Shown: in pieces, positions 17,420 to 25,722 of the stretch | Position numbering within the stretch: position 1 is the stretch's first letter | Layout: each line of letters begins with the position of its first letter | Origin: GCA-020343675 sp964462945 | Lineage (GTDB): Bacteria; Planctomycetota; Phycisphaerae; Sedimentisphaerales; Anaerobacaceae | Direction of reading: 5' to 3' | DNA length: 64,000 nucleotides | Assembly (NCBI GenBank): GCA_964462945.1 | Contig: CAYWZW010000002.1 | Coordinates: forward strand, 62,001-126,000 | Notes under the pieces: generated by a model | What the model was told of the DNA's origin: nothing | Database searches by the model: none | What the model saw: only the letters and a program-made list of their open reading frames with translations | Made by a program: the position numbers and the translations under genes

Positions 17420-17899
17420 ATGGGAGAAGTCCACAACCTGAGACTTAGGGTTGCGAGCAACAGAGACTGTGAGCACATCACGAATTTAGTTTTCAGCGTC
17501 CTGAGGGAATATGATTTGAAGCCCGACCCGGCCTCCACCGATGCGGACATCAAGGACATTGACTCTTCATATTTCCAGCGCGGCGGGACGTTTTTCGTGC
17601 TCGAAGAGAAAGACGGCTCAATCATTGGAGCGTATGGGCTTTACCCCCTTGAGAAACATACGTGCGAGCTTCGCAAAATGTACCTGCACAAAGCATACCG
17701 AGGCAAAGGGCTGGGCAAGCTGTTGCTGGAAGACGCCCTGACGCGGGCAAGACAACTCGGATTCAGGAGAATGACCTTGGAGACCGCTTCTGTTCTGAAA
17801 GAAGCCATCGCTCTGTACAAGAGCTACGGCTTTGCGGAATACACGCCGGACCACCTCTCAAGCAGATGCGACCAGGCGTACGTGCTTGAATTGGATTAG
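17420..17899 (+). CDS. GNAT family N-acetyltransferase
   Basis: A 159-residue GNAT protein. The acetyl-CoA motif reads HKAYRGKGLGKLLLEDAL, and the fold ends with LYKSYGFAEY. The ATG at 17420 is favoured over an upstream one at 17390 because GGGAG stands five bases before it. It lies 190 bases after the DapF-like gene; the gap carries a tandem duplicate of a 16-base GAGATTGGTNTCCTGG unit (about 17329-17359). Close similarity of this domain to the GNAT half of the protein at 15135 suggests a shared origin. Substrate unknown. Confidence 0.88.
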   Translation: MGEVHNLRLRVASNRDCEHITNLVFSVLREYDLKPDPASTDADIKDIDSSYFQRGGTFFVLEEKDGSIIGAYGLYPLEKHTCELRKMYLHKAYRGKGLGKLLLEDALTRARQLGFRRMTLETASVLKEAIALYKSYGFAEYTPDHLSSRCDQAYVLELD

Positions 17900-17991
17900 C
17901 CCTCAGTTGCTCCCGAGCCAAGCCTACGTATGAACGGCCTACATCTCAACCACCGAGTGCAACGGAACATGTTGAGCCTCCAGCCGGATTC

Positions 17992-18345
17992 TCAAAACTG
18001 GAACTGTTCCTTGAAAACCGTCTTGAAATCGAAAACATCCTCGAAATCTTCTATCGCATCGGTGGGTTGTGCGCTCATCCACTCGTGTCGTATCATCAGA
18101 TAGACGATTTCGCCGAAATCGTGTGTGCTTTTTATACCCCAGTTATTCAGCACCGGCAGTGCCAGCCTGCCCCACTTCTCGATGGCCAGCTTTTTCAGTC
18201 CCTCGCAGAGTGTCTGACCGCTGACGTGCTTGGGCTCCGTGGCGATGTTCTTCGCCGTGTAGCCAAGCCCCTCATAGACAAACCTGATGGCCGGGACGCT
18301 GAATCGGCCATCTTCTGCGGCAATTTGTTCAAGATTCTTCCTCAT
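17992..18345 (-). CDS. Minf_1886 family protein
   Basis: A 117-residue soluble protein that fits a conserved small family of unknown function found in Planctomycetes, Verrucomicrobia and relatives. Recognisable blocks are AAEDGRFSVPAIRFVYEGL near the N-terminus, PKHVSGQTLCEGLKKLA, GRLALPVLNNWGI and the acidic-aromatic end DFEDVFDFKTVF. It is monocistronic and converges on the GNAT gene. No biochemical role is known to me. Confidence 0.85.
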   Translation of the reverse strand: MRKNLEQIAAEDGRFSVPAIRFVYEGLGYTAKNIATEPKHVSGQTLCEGLKKLAIEKWGRLALPVLNNWGIKSTHDFGEIVYLMIRHEWMSAQPTDAIEDFEDVFDFKTVFKEQFQF

Positions 18346-18554
18346 TTCCCAAGCTCACTACCCTATTTCGCAAACCACCCAGCTCACAATTCATAGAACA
18401 CTTCACGGGCTCTATTTTAGGACTTCCACGGCTGGGCGTCAACTCAAGAAAGAGGCCCTTGACGTACAGCCATTTCTCGTAGAGAATTCAGAAAAGGTGA
18501 ACGCAGGCCGTCGGCCGGGTTGAAATCGAAACAGCGGTTGAAAGGTGATGCCCC

Positions 18555-20387
18555 ATGCTGAAAAGAGTCCTTTACTTAGCGCTGCTGCTGACCAGTCAAA
18601 TCGGGTCGGCTCAAACCAGTGATTACTTTAACGCCTCCTACGGCGAGCTGCTTGCCGGCTCGAGCGACAAGGTCGGCTTGTGGTGGGTCTCGTCCGGCTG
18701 GAAAATCGGCCCGGACAAGCCCCTGCCCGCGGCGCAGAGCCAGGCCATGACGATCCGTGCCGCCCGCAATGAGGCAGAGGCGGCACAACTGGTGGTTCGA
18801 CCCACGGCGCCGCTGAAGGCGTTGACGCTGCGCCCCGGAGAATTGACCGGTCCCGGCGGAGCGGCCATCCCCGCCCAGAACGTCGAGGTGCTTAAGGTCA
18901 GATACGTTAATGTTGAACGGCCGACCGACAAGAGCGCGGCGCCGGGTCTGTGGCCGGACCCGCTGCCGCCGTTGAAAGGCCCCATCGACCTGGAGCCGAA
19001 CAAGAATCAGCCGTTTTGGGTCCGCGTGAAGGCGCCGCGTGACGTTCCGGCGGGAATCTACGAAGGTAGTATCAGGCTAACTGGGCAAGACTACGACGCC
19101 GACGTTACGCTGCGCGTGGAAGTTTATGATTTCGTTCTGCCGGACCGCGTGACATGCACGACGGCCTTTGGCTTCTCGCCGGGCAACGTATTCCGCTATC
19201 AGAAGCTCACGGACGCCGAGCAGAAGCGGCAGGTGATCGATAAGTACTGGGCCAGCTTCAGCGCCCATCACATATCCCCTTACGATCCATCGCCTCTGGA
19301 TGACCCGAAAGTCACCTGGCCCCGGACAAACGGCTCAACCGCGCCCGAGCAGATCAAGCCGGTCTTCGACTGGGCCGCCTGGGACGCCGCGATGGCGCGG
19401 GGCATTGATTACTACCAGTTCAACTCCTTCCGGCTGAGCGTTCCGGGCCTCGGCGGCGGGACGTTTCATTCCCGCCGGGAGCCTGAGCTGCTGGGCTACC
19501 GCGAAGACACACCTCAGTACAAAGCCGCGTTTGGCGCCTACTGTCGCGAAGTTCAGGAGCACCTGCGCGAAAAAGGCTGGCTCGACGAGGCCTACGTCTA
19601 TTGGTTCGACGAGCCCGACCCGAAGGACTACCAGTTCGTTATGAACGGCTTCAACAAGCTCAAAGAGGCGGCCCCCGACATCAGTCGTATGCTGACCGAG
19701 CAGGTTGAGCCGAATCTGGTCGGCGGACCGAACATCTGGTGCCCCGTCTCGAATAATTACAAGCACGAGCCTGCCGAAGAGCGCCGCAAGCACGGCGAGA
19801 AATTCTGGTGGTACGTCTGCACCGGGCCCAAGGCGCCTTACTGCACCCTGTTTATCGACCATCCGGGCACCGAATTACGCATCTGGCTCTGGCAGACCTG
19901 GCAGCGTAAGATCGACGGCATCTTAGTCTGGCAGTCAAACTACTGGACCAGCTCGGCCGCCTATCCCGACGCCGACCGCCCCCAAAACCCGTACGAGGAT
20001 CCCATGGGCTGGCGCTCCGGCTACAGCACGCCTGACGGCGAGAAAAGACCCTGGGGCAACGGCGACGGCCGATTCATCTATCCGCCTGAAGCGGCTGCGG
20101 ACGCCCATCCATCGGCACCCGTTCTCGAGGGACCGGTTGACAGTATCCGCTGGGAAATGCTGCGTGACGGCATCGAGGACTATGAATACCTGGTTATCCT
20201 TAGAAAGCTGCTCGAAGCGAAGAAGGGCAAACTTTCTACCGGCCAACAACGAGAATACACCGCCCTGCTCGAGGTACCGCAAGACATTACCCGTGACATG
20301 ACGACCTTCACCCAAGACCCGGCTCCCATCGAGGCGCGCCGGGACCAGGTCGCTCGGGCGATTGTTCAATTGTCAGTTGTCAATTGA
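18555..20387 (+). CDS. Secreted DUF4091 / GH123-type glycoside hydrolase
   Basis: A 610-residue protein with a signal peptide (residues 1-19, cleavage after IGSA). An N-terminal beta-sandwich region (~40-205) precedes a TIM-barrel-like DUF4091 domain that ends in the typical RWEMLRDGIEDYEYLVIL motif. The Asp352-Glu353 pair in YWFDEPDP matches the catalytic Asp-Glu pair of GH123 beta-N-acetylgalactosaminidases. It is therefore likely an exo-acting hydrolase on amino-sugar glycans at or outside the cell surface; the exact sugar is not certain. The start has AAAGGTGAT upstream. The gene appears alone. Confidence 0.85.
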   Translation: MLKRVLYLALLLTSQIGSAQTSDYFNASYGELLAGSSDKVGLWWVSSGWKIGPDKPLPAAQSQAMTIRAARNEAEAAQLVVRPTAPLKALTLRPGELTGPGGAAIPAQNVEVLKVRYVNVERPTDKSAAPGLWPDPLPPLKGPIDLEPNKNQPFWVRVKAPRDVPAGIYEGSIRLTGQDYDADVTLRVEVYDFVLPDRVTCTTAFGFSPGNVFRYQKLTDAEQKRQVIDKYWASFSAHHISPYDPSPLDDPKVTWPRTNGSTAPEQIKPVFDWAAWDAAMARGIDYYQFNSFRLSVPGLGGGTFHSRREPELLGYREDTPQYKAAFGAYCREVQEHLREKGWLDEAYVYWFDEPDPKDYQFVMNGFNKLKEAAPDISRMLTEQVEPNLVGGPNIWCPVSNNYKHEPAEERRKHGEKFWWYVCTGPKAPYCTLFIDHPGTELRIWLWQTWQRKIDGILVWQSNYWTSSAAYPDADRPQNPYEDPMGWRSGYSTPDGEKRPWGNGDGRFIYPPEAAADAHPSAPVLEGPVDSIRWEMLRDGIEDYEYLVILRKLLEAKKGKLSTGQQREYTALLEVPQDITRDMTTFTQDPAPIEARRDQVARAIVQLSVVN

Positions 20388-20426
20388 AAATGGCCGGTTC
20401 TTGGGCTGCTGTTCGCTGAGGTCAAT

Positions 20427-20444
20427 GGTGGGCCGAGGCCCACC
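20427..20444. repeat. Palindromic repeat GGTGGGCC-GA-GGCCCACC
   Basis: A perfect eight-base inverted repeat followed by CTACGA. Cousins with the same architecture and the same CCTAC tail lie at 35181-35200 and 49920-49933. Confidence 0.75.
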
Positions 20445-20485
20445 CTACGAGTCTCGAATGCGTGAGCCAATTGAAAGGTAGGAAT

Positions 20486-20761
20486 ATGGAACATGTCGCT
20501 TTCCATCACGGCCCGGATATGCCGCCCGTATTTACCATGATGCTCCTCATCTTCGCTATTTTTGCGGCATTGATCGTGCTGGCCATAAAGATCTTGATCT
20601 TCTGCAAGATATTCTCCAAGGTAGGCTACTGCTGGGCGCTCGGCCTGTTAACGCTTGTGCCATTCGGCACCCTGGTCATGCTCTTGATCCTGGCCTTTGC
20701 AGATTGGCCGATCCAAAAAGAGCTGCGTTTACTCAAACAGCAGCCCGGGCCGGGGGCGTGA
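20486..20761 (+). CDS. Small two-helix membrane protein
   Basis: A 91-residue protein with two hydrophobic helices (residues ~17-38 and ~46-68) and a short charged tail ending in GPGA. The ATG at 20486 has AGGTAGGA upstream; an earlier start at 20462 is less likely. No family is recognised, though its layout resembles small phage-shock or superinfection-type membrane peptides. Confidence 0.65.
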   Translation: MEHVAFHHGPDMPPVFTMMLLIFAIFAALIVLAIKILIFCKIFSKVGYCWALGLLTLVPFGTLVMLLILAFADWPIQKELRLLKQQPGPGA

Positions 20762-20814
20762 AATCACCCGATGAAAATAGTCAAGCTCCATACGCTCGCG
20801 AGAGGGTTTCCTTC

Positions 20815-20905
20815 ATCATTGGATATTCGGTGCTTGATATTCGGCGTTCCCTTAAGGGGGGTATTTGAATAATGAATATCCAATAACGAATATCGAATAT
20901 CGAAG
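20815..20905. repeat. GGATATTCGG / GAATATCGAA low-complexity repeat tract
   Basis: Copies of GATATTCGG on one side and GAATATCCAATAACGAATATCGAA on the other make a loose inverted repeat in the gap before the sigma factor. A similar tract is at 33360-33410. Confidence 0.6.
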
Positions 20906-21014
20906 TCGGAAGCGATGGGCCCGCACGAGAAAAATGGCGAAAAAGTGCGAGTAATTTGCCCTCGGCGCGCATAATAACTATAGAAGCTGATGCAGCAAAT
21001 GGAAATTCTAAAAG

Positions 21015-21587
21015 GTGCCTGACAAATTAGACCAACAAGGCCGGGCAGGATTTGCTCGGGGCGACGCCGATGTATGGCGGGAGTTTATCGAGCGGGAGAT
21101 TCCGCGGCTTTATGGGTTGTTCATGCGAAGCTGGCCGAACCGTTCGCTTGCCGAAGAGCTGGTGCAAAAGACCGTTTTTGACGCCGTGCGTGGCTGCGGC
21201 GGCTACGACCCGGCGAAGGGCAGCCCGGAAGAATGGATGCTCGGCATCGCACGGAACAACATCCGCCTGGAGGTCCGAAAGCGGGCCGGCCGCCCGAACC
21301 CGAACGGCGACGTCAGCCGGTACTTTGAAACGATGGATACCAGGCCCTTGCCTGATGAGGTGCTGGAACGAGAAGAAACAGCCGGGATGGTCCGCCTGGC
21401 GCTGAGCCGGTTGGAAAGAAAGGAACAAGCCGTGTTGGAAGCCAAATACATCGAGGGGCTTGCCGCCAACGACATCGCCCGGCAAATGGGCACGACGGAA
21501 AAAGCCATGCACAGTCTGCTATACCGGGCCAGAATTTCTCTTCGTCGAGAGCTTGAGCGACTGGCATCCCCTAATGGGAGAGAGTAA
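21015..21587 (+). CDS. ECF-type sigma-70 family RNA polymerase sigma factor
   Basis: A 190-residue sigma factor with region 2 (residues ~20-90, with RSLAEELVQKTVFDAVRGC and WMLGIARNNIRLEVRKR) and region 4 (~125-180, ALSRLERKEQAVLEAKYIEGL then the helix-turn-helix NDIARQMGTTEKAMHSLLYRAR). No regions 1 or 3. The start is a GTG without a strong ribosome site. The next gene begins seven bases later and the third overlaps it, so it forms a three-gene operon with two membrane proteins, at least one of which could control it. Regulon unknown. Confidence 0.9.
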   Translation: MPDKLDQQGRAGFARGDADVWREFIEREIPRLYGLFMRSWPNRSLAEELVQKTVFDAVRGCGGYDPAKGSPEEWMLGIARNNIRLEVRKRAGRPNPNGDVSRYFETMDTRPLPDEVLEREETAGMVRLALSRLERKEQAVLEAKYIEGLAANDIARQMGTTEKAMHSLLYRARISLRRELERLASPNGRE

Positions 21588-21593
21588 GAAACT

Positions 21594-21950
21594 ATGAAAC
21601 CCAAAGATGACAATTTATCGCGACACGACTCCGGCGCACCGCTGGATGAGAATATCTCACGTCTATTGAAAGCGGCAAGCGATTCGACCCAGCCCAGCAG
21701 GAGATTCACTGAGTCACTCATCAACAGCGCTCTTTTGGAGCTTAACAAGAAAGATAAAGGGTACCCAACGGTCAGGTCCAACTGGTTGGAGAAGACCGTG
21801 GGCTGGGCGGCTATGGTCGCCGCCGCCTGCAGCGCGGGACTTGCTATTGTCGCAGCCATGTTCCTGAAAATGAATTTCGTGGTGGAAGTAATCGTTGTCT
21901 TGACCATGATCTTTAACTGGCTCACGTATCTTGGAGAATACATAAGATGA
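21594..21950 (+). CDS. Membrane protein, candidate anti-sigma partner
   Basis: A 118-residue protein with a charged N-terminal ~60 residues (cytoplasmic, no zinc finger) and two hydrophobic helices at ~65-90 and 92-110. It directly follows the ECF sigma gene and its end overlaps the next gene by four bases (ATGA). The position and topology fit an anti-sigma factor, but the sequence gives no family match, so this role is inferred from context only. Confidence 0.7.
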   Translation: MKPKDDNLSRHDSGAPLDENISRLLKAASDSTQPSRRFTESLINSALLELNKKDKGYPTVRSNWLEKTVGWAAMVAAACSAGLAIVAAMFLKMNFVVEVIVVLTMIFNWLTYLGEYIR

Positions 21951-22930
21951 ACTCTGAACAGCCCAACAGAATAAGTGTAATCGACCCCATCAGCCCCGCA
22001 ATCGACCGGGTCAAGCTCATGCTCTTTAGGCCTTTCGATCTGCAAAAGTGGTTTGTGATCGGGTTCTGTGCCTGGCTGGCCTTCCTGGGAACCGGGGGCG
22101 GGGGTGGCGGCGGCGGAGGGGGCGGCGGCGGGCCTCATTACAATGTCCCCGGTGGACGACATCAACAGCGCGAGCACATACGAGAAGGCATTGAAACGGC
22201 AAAAGACTATATTTCGGACAACCTGTACTGGATCATACCGGTAACAGTGACCGTCGTCGTCCTGATCGTCGTTATCGGCCTTCTGATCGCCTGGCTCAAC
22301 AGCCGGGGCCGGTTCATGTTCCTTCACTGTGTGGCGACAAACAGGGCCGAAGTCAAGGTCCCCTGGCACAAATTCAGAAAGCACGGCAACAGTCTGTTCC
22401 TGTTTAGAATCGTGCTGGGCCTGATCGGCCTGTTTACCGTCGGCTTGCCTATCGTCGGTATCATCGTGCTGGCTATTATGCTGGCCGCCGGAGCCCTCGC
22501 CGGTGTGGCGTCCATCCCCGCGATTATTATTCTCGCTATGATGTTGTTCGTCCTCGGAATCGTGCTGTTTTTGATCAAGAAGTTTACGTTCGATTTTGTC
22601 GTGCCGATCATGTCCCTGCGAACGGCAAGCGTTGTGGCCGGCTGGCGCGAATTCATGACGATTCTGTCGGCAAACAAACTTCGCTTTGCCCTTTACCTTC
22701 TTTTCCAGATCGTGGTAAGCATAGTGATAGGAGCAATCATCGGGATTGGCTTTTGCATAGGTCTTTGCTTCTGCTGTGCAAGCTGCTTGCTGTTCATACC
22801 GTACATCGGCACTGTCATCCTGTTGCCTGTGCTGGCCTTCACGCGGGCCTACTCTCTCTACTACCTGCAGCAGTTCGGCCCACAGTTCGATGTGTTCAGA
22901 CTTGAAATAGAAGCGACCCAATCGGCCTGA
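21947..22930 (+). CDS. Multi-pass membrane protein with polyglycine tract
   Basis: A 327-residue protein with about six hydrophobic segments. Residues ~1-35 contain VIDPISPAIDRVKLMLFRPFD, a feature shared with DUF4013/DUF7544-like membrane proteins, and an extraordinary run of 13 glycines follows the first helix (residues ~50-62). It then has long hydrophobic stretches (VPWHKFRKHGNSLFLFRIVL onward). Its start overlaps the preceding gene. Function unknown; coupling with an ECF sigma factor suggests a membrane response role. Confidence 0.8.
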   Translation: MNSEQPNRISVIDPISPAIDRVKLMLFRPFDLQKWFVIGFCAWLAFLGTGGGGGGGGGGGGGPHYNVPGGRHQQREHIREGIETAKDYISDNLYWIIPVTVTVVVLIVVIGLLIAWLNSRGRFMFLHCVATNRAEVKVPWHKFRKHGNSLFLFRIVLGLIGLFTVGLPIVGIIVLAIMLAAGALAGVASIPAIIILAMMLFVLGIVLFLIKKFTFDFVVPIMSLRTASVVAGWREFMTILSANKLRFALYLLFQIVVSIVIGAIIGIGFCIGLCFCCASCLLFIPYIGTVILLPVLAFTRAYSLYYLQQFGPQFDVFRLEIEATQSA

Positions 22931-22946
22931 GACTTCCAGATTCGTG

Positions 22947-24302
22947 TTACTGCGAAGCCTTTCTCCAGTCTGCTTCTCGGACGCCGTGGTACGTTCGCAG
23001 GACGTATTCGAACGTCTTGGCGGAGCGGGGCTTCAGGTCCAGCGTGAACTTGACCGTGCCCATGTCCACCTTCTCGAACGCCCCGAACTCGCCGCTGTTC
23101 TTGATATCCCAGTATTGGGTGGGGAAGTTGCGTTTGATCTCGACTTTGACGTCTATGTCGCGGGTGTTCTTGACTTCGACTTTGAAGGTGCGAATCTCGT
23201 CCCAGCCGGCGACGTTGCCTCCTGAGTCGAACCTGTAGTTCTCCGTCTTGTAGTCTATCAGCTTGGGCTCGACGACAATGTCGCCGATGGCCCCGAGGTT
23301 CAGCTCGATGTCCTCATCGACGGGGATGTACTTGAATTCCGATTGGCCCGTGTAAGATAGGTTTCCCTGGTCGCCGACGCCTCGATAGACCTTGAGCATC
23401 CCGCCGGGGATGGGGGTCTCGCCTAACTTGTGCTCTTTATCGTTCTTGAAGCTCAGAAACCGCACGACGCCCGGCCCGTAGCGTTCCTCTTCGTATTTGT
23501 AGAGATTCACGACCGGCACCGCTTCAACACCGAAGCTCTGCAACCTCTTCGACCAGCCGTTAGGAATCGTTTCGGTGCCTTCGATGGTATAGAGGAAATA
23601 TTCGCTAAGCCCTTCTTTTGCGATCTCCTTGGGTCGAAGCGCCAATGCGTCCATTGGTGCGAGCTCTCTGGCGGCCTTAAGGAGCATCGGAGGCGCGCTG
23701 GTGGGCGCGGACGCAGCCTGCGGCACGGGAACCACTCCCGGCCTTCCGTAGGGATATTCCCGCCGGGCAAGCTCTGCGATCTCATCGAGGATATGGACCT
23801 TGCCGACGATCAGGCGAGTCTGGGCGTTCTCATAATCCTCGCCGCTGTTATTGGTGACCACGACGTAACCCTGTAGGCGCATCGTTTTCTCATCTTCCGT
23901 GAGTGTGCCCATATAGAACGCCCGCCACGACAGGCCGCTGGTCAAATACGTAATCTCCACCGGCACTTTGCCGCTCACGCCGCTGTCGATATTCCACAGG
24001 CCGAGGTTCCTCACTCGCGCTGGATAAACCAGCTCGGCGATTTCGATCTTGTCCGCGTTGGCTTTCGGCAGCATCTCCAGGCTCGTCGGGTCGATGAGCG
24101 TATTTTCCCATGAGAATTGCAGGGCGTTCTTACCGTTTTTCAGCGTTAAAGCCCTGCTCTCCCGCACCAGCGTCATATCCGCCGAGTTATAAATCGTAAG
24201 CTGCACCGTGTCCCGCGAAGGCAGCGTCACCAAATCGACCTTAGCGTATGCAGCGTTCGCTGCGGCATAGATTATCGATAGCAGAATTGCGGCACGTTTC
24301 AT
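22947..24302 (-). CDS. Secreted DUF4139 protein (copy A)
   Basis: A 451-residue protein with a signal peptide (MKRAAILLSIIYAAANAAYA). The mature part starts KVDLVTLPSRDTVQLTIYNS, then beta-rich DUF4139-type sequence with LTSGLSWRAFYMGTL, VVVTNNSGEDYENAQTRL, EGTETIPNGWSKRL and a final ELNLGAIGDIVVEPKLIDYKT region. The family is of unknown function and probably acts in the periplasm. The start at 24302 has AAGGGA upstream; an earlier start at 24356 lies in the previous gene. Last gene of the sigma-anti-sigma-DUF4139 operon; bases 23080-23492 are identical to copy B. Confidence 0.9.
   Translation of the reverse strand: MKRAAILLSIIYAAANAAYAKVDLVTLPSRDTVQLTIYNSADMTLVRESRALTLKNGKNALQFSWENTLIDPTSLEMLPKANADKIEIAELVYPARVRNLGLWNIDSGVSGKVPVEITYLTSGLSWRAFYMGTLTEDEKTMRLQGYVVVTNNSGEDYENAQTRLIVGKVHILDEIAELARREYPYGRPGVVPVPQAASAPTSAPPMLLKAARELAPMDALALRPKEIAKEGLSEYFLYTIEGTETIPNGWSKRLQSFGVEAVPVVNLYKYEEERYGPGVVRFLSFKNDKEHKLGETPIPGGMLKVYRGVGDQGNLSYTGQSEFKYIPVDEDIELNLGAIGDIVVEPKLIDYKTENYRFDSGGNVAGWDEIRTFKVEVKNTRDIDVKVEIKRNFPTQYWDIKNSGEFGAFEKVDMGTVKFTLDLKPRSAKTFEYVLRTYHGVREADWRKASQ
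23080..23492. repeat. 413-bp tract identical to 24468-24880
   Basis: Within DUF4139 copy A. I compared the two tracts base by base and found no difference; outside them silent and coding differences appear at once. This suggests recent gene conversion. Confidence 0.9.
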
Positions 24303-24343
24303 TCTTCTGTCCCTTTTAATTCCGTGTTGCTTCTTCTGTTGGT

Positions 24344-25687
24344 TTACGGGCGCCAATTCTCCTCTCGCACGCCGTGGTACGTTCGCAGGACGTATTCGAA
24401 CGTCCTGGCGGAGTGCGGCTGCAAGTCCAGAGTGAACTTGACCGTGCTCAGGTCCACCTTCTCGAATGCCCCGAACTCGCCGCTGTTCTTGATATCCCAG
24501 TATTGGGTGGGGAAGTTGCGTTTGATCTCGACTTTGACGTCTATGTCGCGGGTGTTCTTGACTTCGACTTTGAAGGTGCGAATCTCGTCCCAGCCGGCGA
24601 CGTTGCCTCCTGAGTCGAACCTGTAGTTCTCCGTCTTGTAGTCTATCAGCTTGGGCTCGACGACAATGTCGCCGATGGCCCCGAGGTTCAGCTCGATGTC
24701 CTCATCGACGGGGATGTACTTGAATTCCGATTGGCCCGTGTAAGATAGGTTTCCCTGGTCGCCGACGCCTCGATAGACCTTGAGCATCCCGCCGGGGATG
24801 GGGGTCTCGCCTAACTTGTGCTCTTTATCGTTCTTGAAGCTCAGAAACCGCACGACGCCCGGCCCGTAGCGTTCCTCTTCATACTTGTAAAGATTCACGA
24901 CCGGTACGGCGTCAACGTCGAAGCTCTGCAACCGCTTCGACCAGCCATTAGGAATCGTCTCGGTCCCTTCGATGGTGTAAAGGAAGTATTCGCTCAATCC
25001 TTCCTTCACGATTTCCTTCGGCTTCTCGGCGGCACTCTCAACCATCATCTGGACTGCGGGAAACCGTTCATCACGCGCCGCGGGGGCAGCCAAGACCCGG
25101 CCAAGTCGCTCAACGCCTTCGCCCGGTCGGCCATAGGGGTATTCCCGCCGGGCAAGCTCGGCAATCTCATCGAGGATATGGACTTTGCCGACGATCAGGC
25201 GGGTCTGGGCGTTCTCGTAATCCTCGCCGCTGTTGTTGGTGACTACGACATAGCCCTGAAGCTGCATCGTCTTTTCATCTTCCGCGAGTGTTCCCATGTA
25301 GAACGCCCGCCATGACAAGCCACTGGTCAGATACGTAATCTCGACCGGGACCTTGCCGCTGACGCCGCTTTCGATATTCCACAGACCAAGGTTCTTTACG
25401 CGCGCCGGGTAAACCAGCTCGGCTATCTCTATCTTGTCTGCATTGGCTTTGGGCAGCATCTCCAGGCTGGTCGGGTCGATGAGGGTGTTCTCCCATGAGA
25501 ATTGCAGCGCGTTCTTACCGTTTTTGAGCGTCAGCGCCCGGCTCTCGCGCACCAGTGTCATATCCGCGGAGTTATAAATTGTAAGCTGCACCGTATCCCG
25601 CGACGGCAGCGTGACCAGATCGACTTTCGCCTGGCTGACGCCGGCCATCGCAACGATTACCAGTAACACTATTGCTAAGCGTTTCAT
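24344..25687 (-). CDS. Secreted DUF4139 protein (copy B)
   Basis: A 447-residue paralogue of copy A with its own signal peptide (MKRLAIVLLVIVAMAGVSQA) and the same domain order. Most of the protein matches copy A residue for residue; the divergent part is the middle loop (after EYPYGRPG), where A and B differ in sequence and length. An AAGGAG site precedes the ATG. It sits 41 bases before copy A and 35 bases after the 411-residue relative, so the three are probably cotranscribed. Confidence 0.9.
   Translation of the reverse strand: MKRLAIVLLVIVAMAGVSQAKVDLVTLPSRDTVQLTIYNSADMTLVRESRALTLKNGKNALQFSWENTLIDPTSLEMLPKANADKIEIAELVYPARVKNLGLWNIESGVSGKVPVEITYLTSGLSWRAFYMGTLAEDEKTMQLQGYVVVTNNSGEDYENAQTRLIVGKVHILDEIAELARREYPYGRPGEGVERLGRVLAAPAARDERFPAVQMMVESAAEKPKEIVKEGLSEYFLYTIEGTETIPNGWSKRLQSFDVDAVPVVNLYKYEEERYGPGVVRFLSFKNDKEHKLGETPIPGGMLKVYRGVGDQGNLSYTGQSEFKYIPVDEDIELNLGAIGDIVVEPKLIDYKTENYRFDSGGNVAGWDEIRTFKVEVKNTRDIDVKVEIKRNFPTQYWDIKNSGEFGAFEKVDLSTVKFTLDLQPHSARTFEYVLRTYHGVREENWRP
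24468..24880. repeat. 413-bp tract identical to 23080-23492
   Basis: Partner tract in copy B, same orientation, constant offset of 1388 bases. Confidence 0.9.
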
Positions 25688-25722
25688 TTTGCTGCTCCTT
25701 AAGTCTGAAGCGTTCGTGTTTG

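Noticed and set aside
21203..22921. A 572-codon open frame on the minus strand
   Set aside because: It is antisense to a sigma/membrane-protein operon with clear motifs and couplings; the frame is open because of GC-rich codon use, and its translation is low-complexity (Gln/Asp/His-rich).
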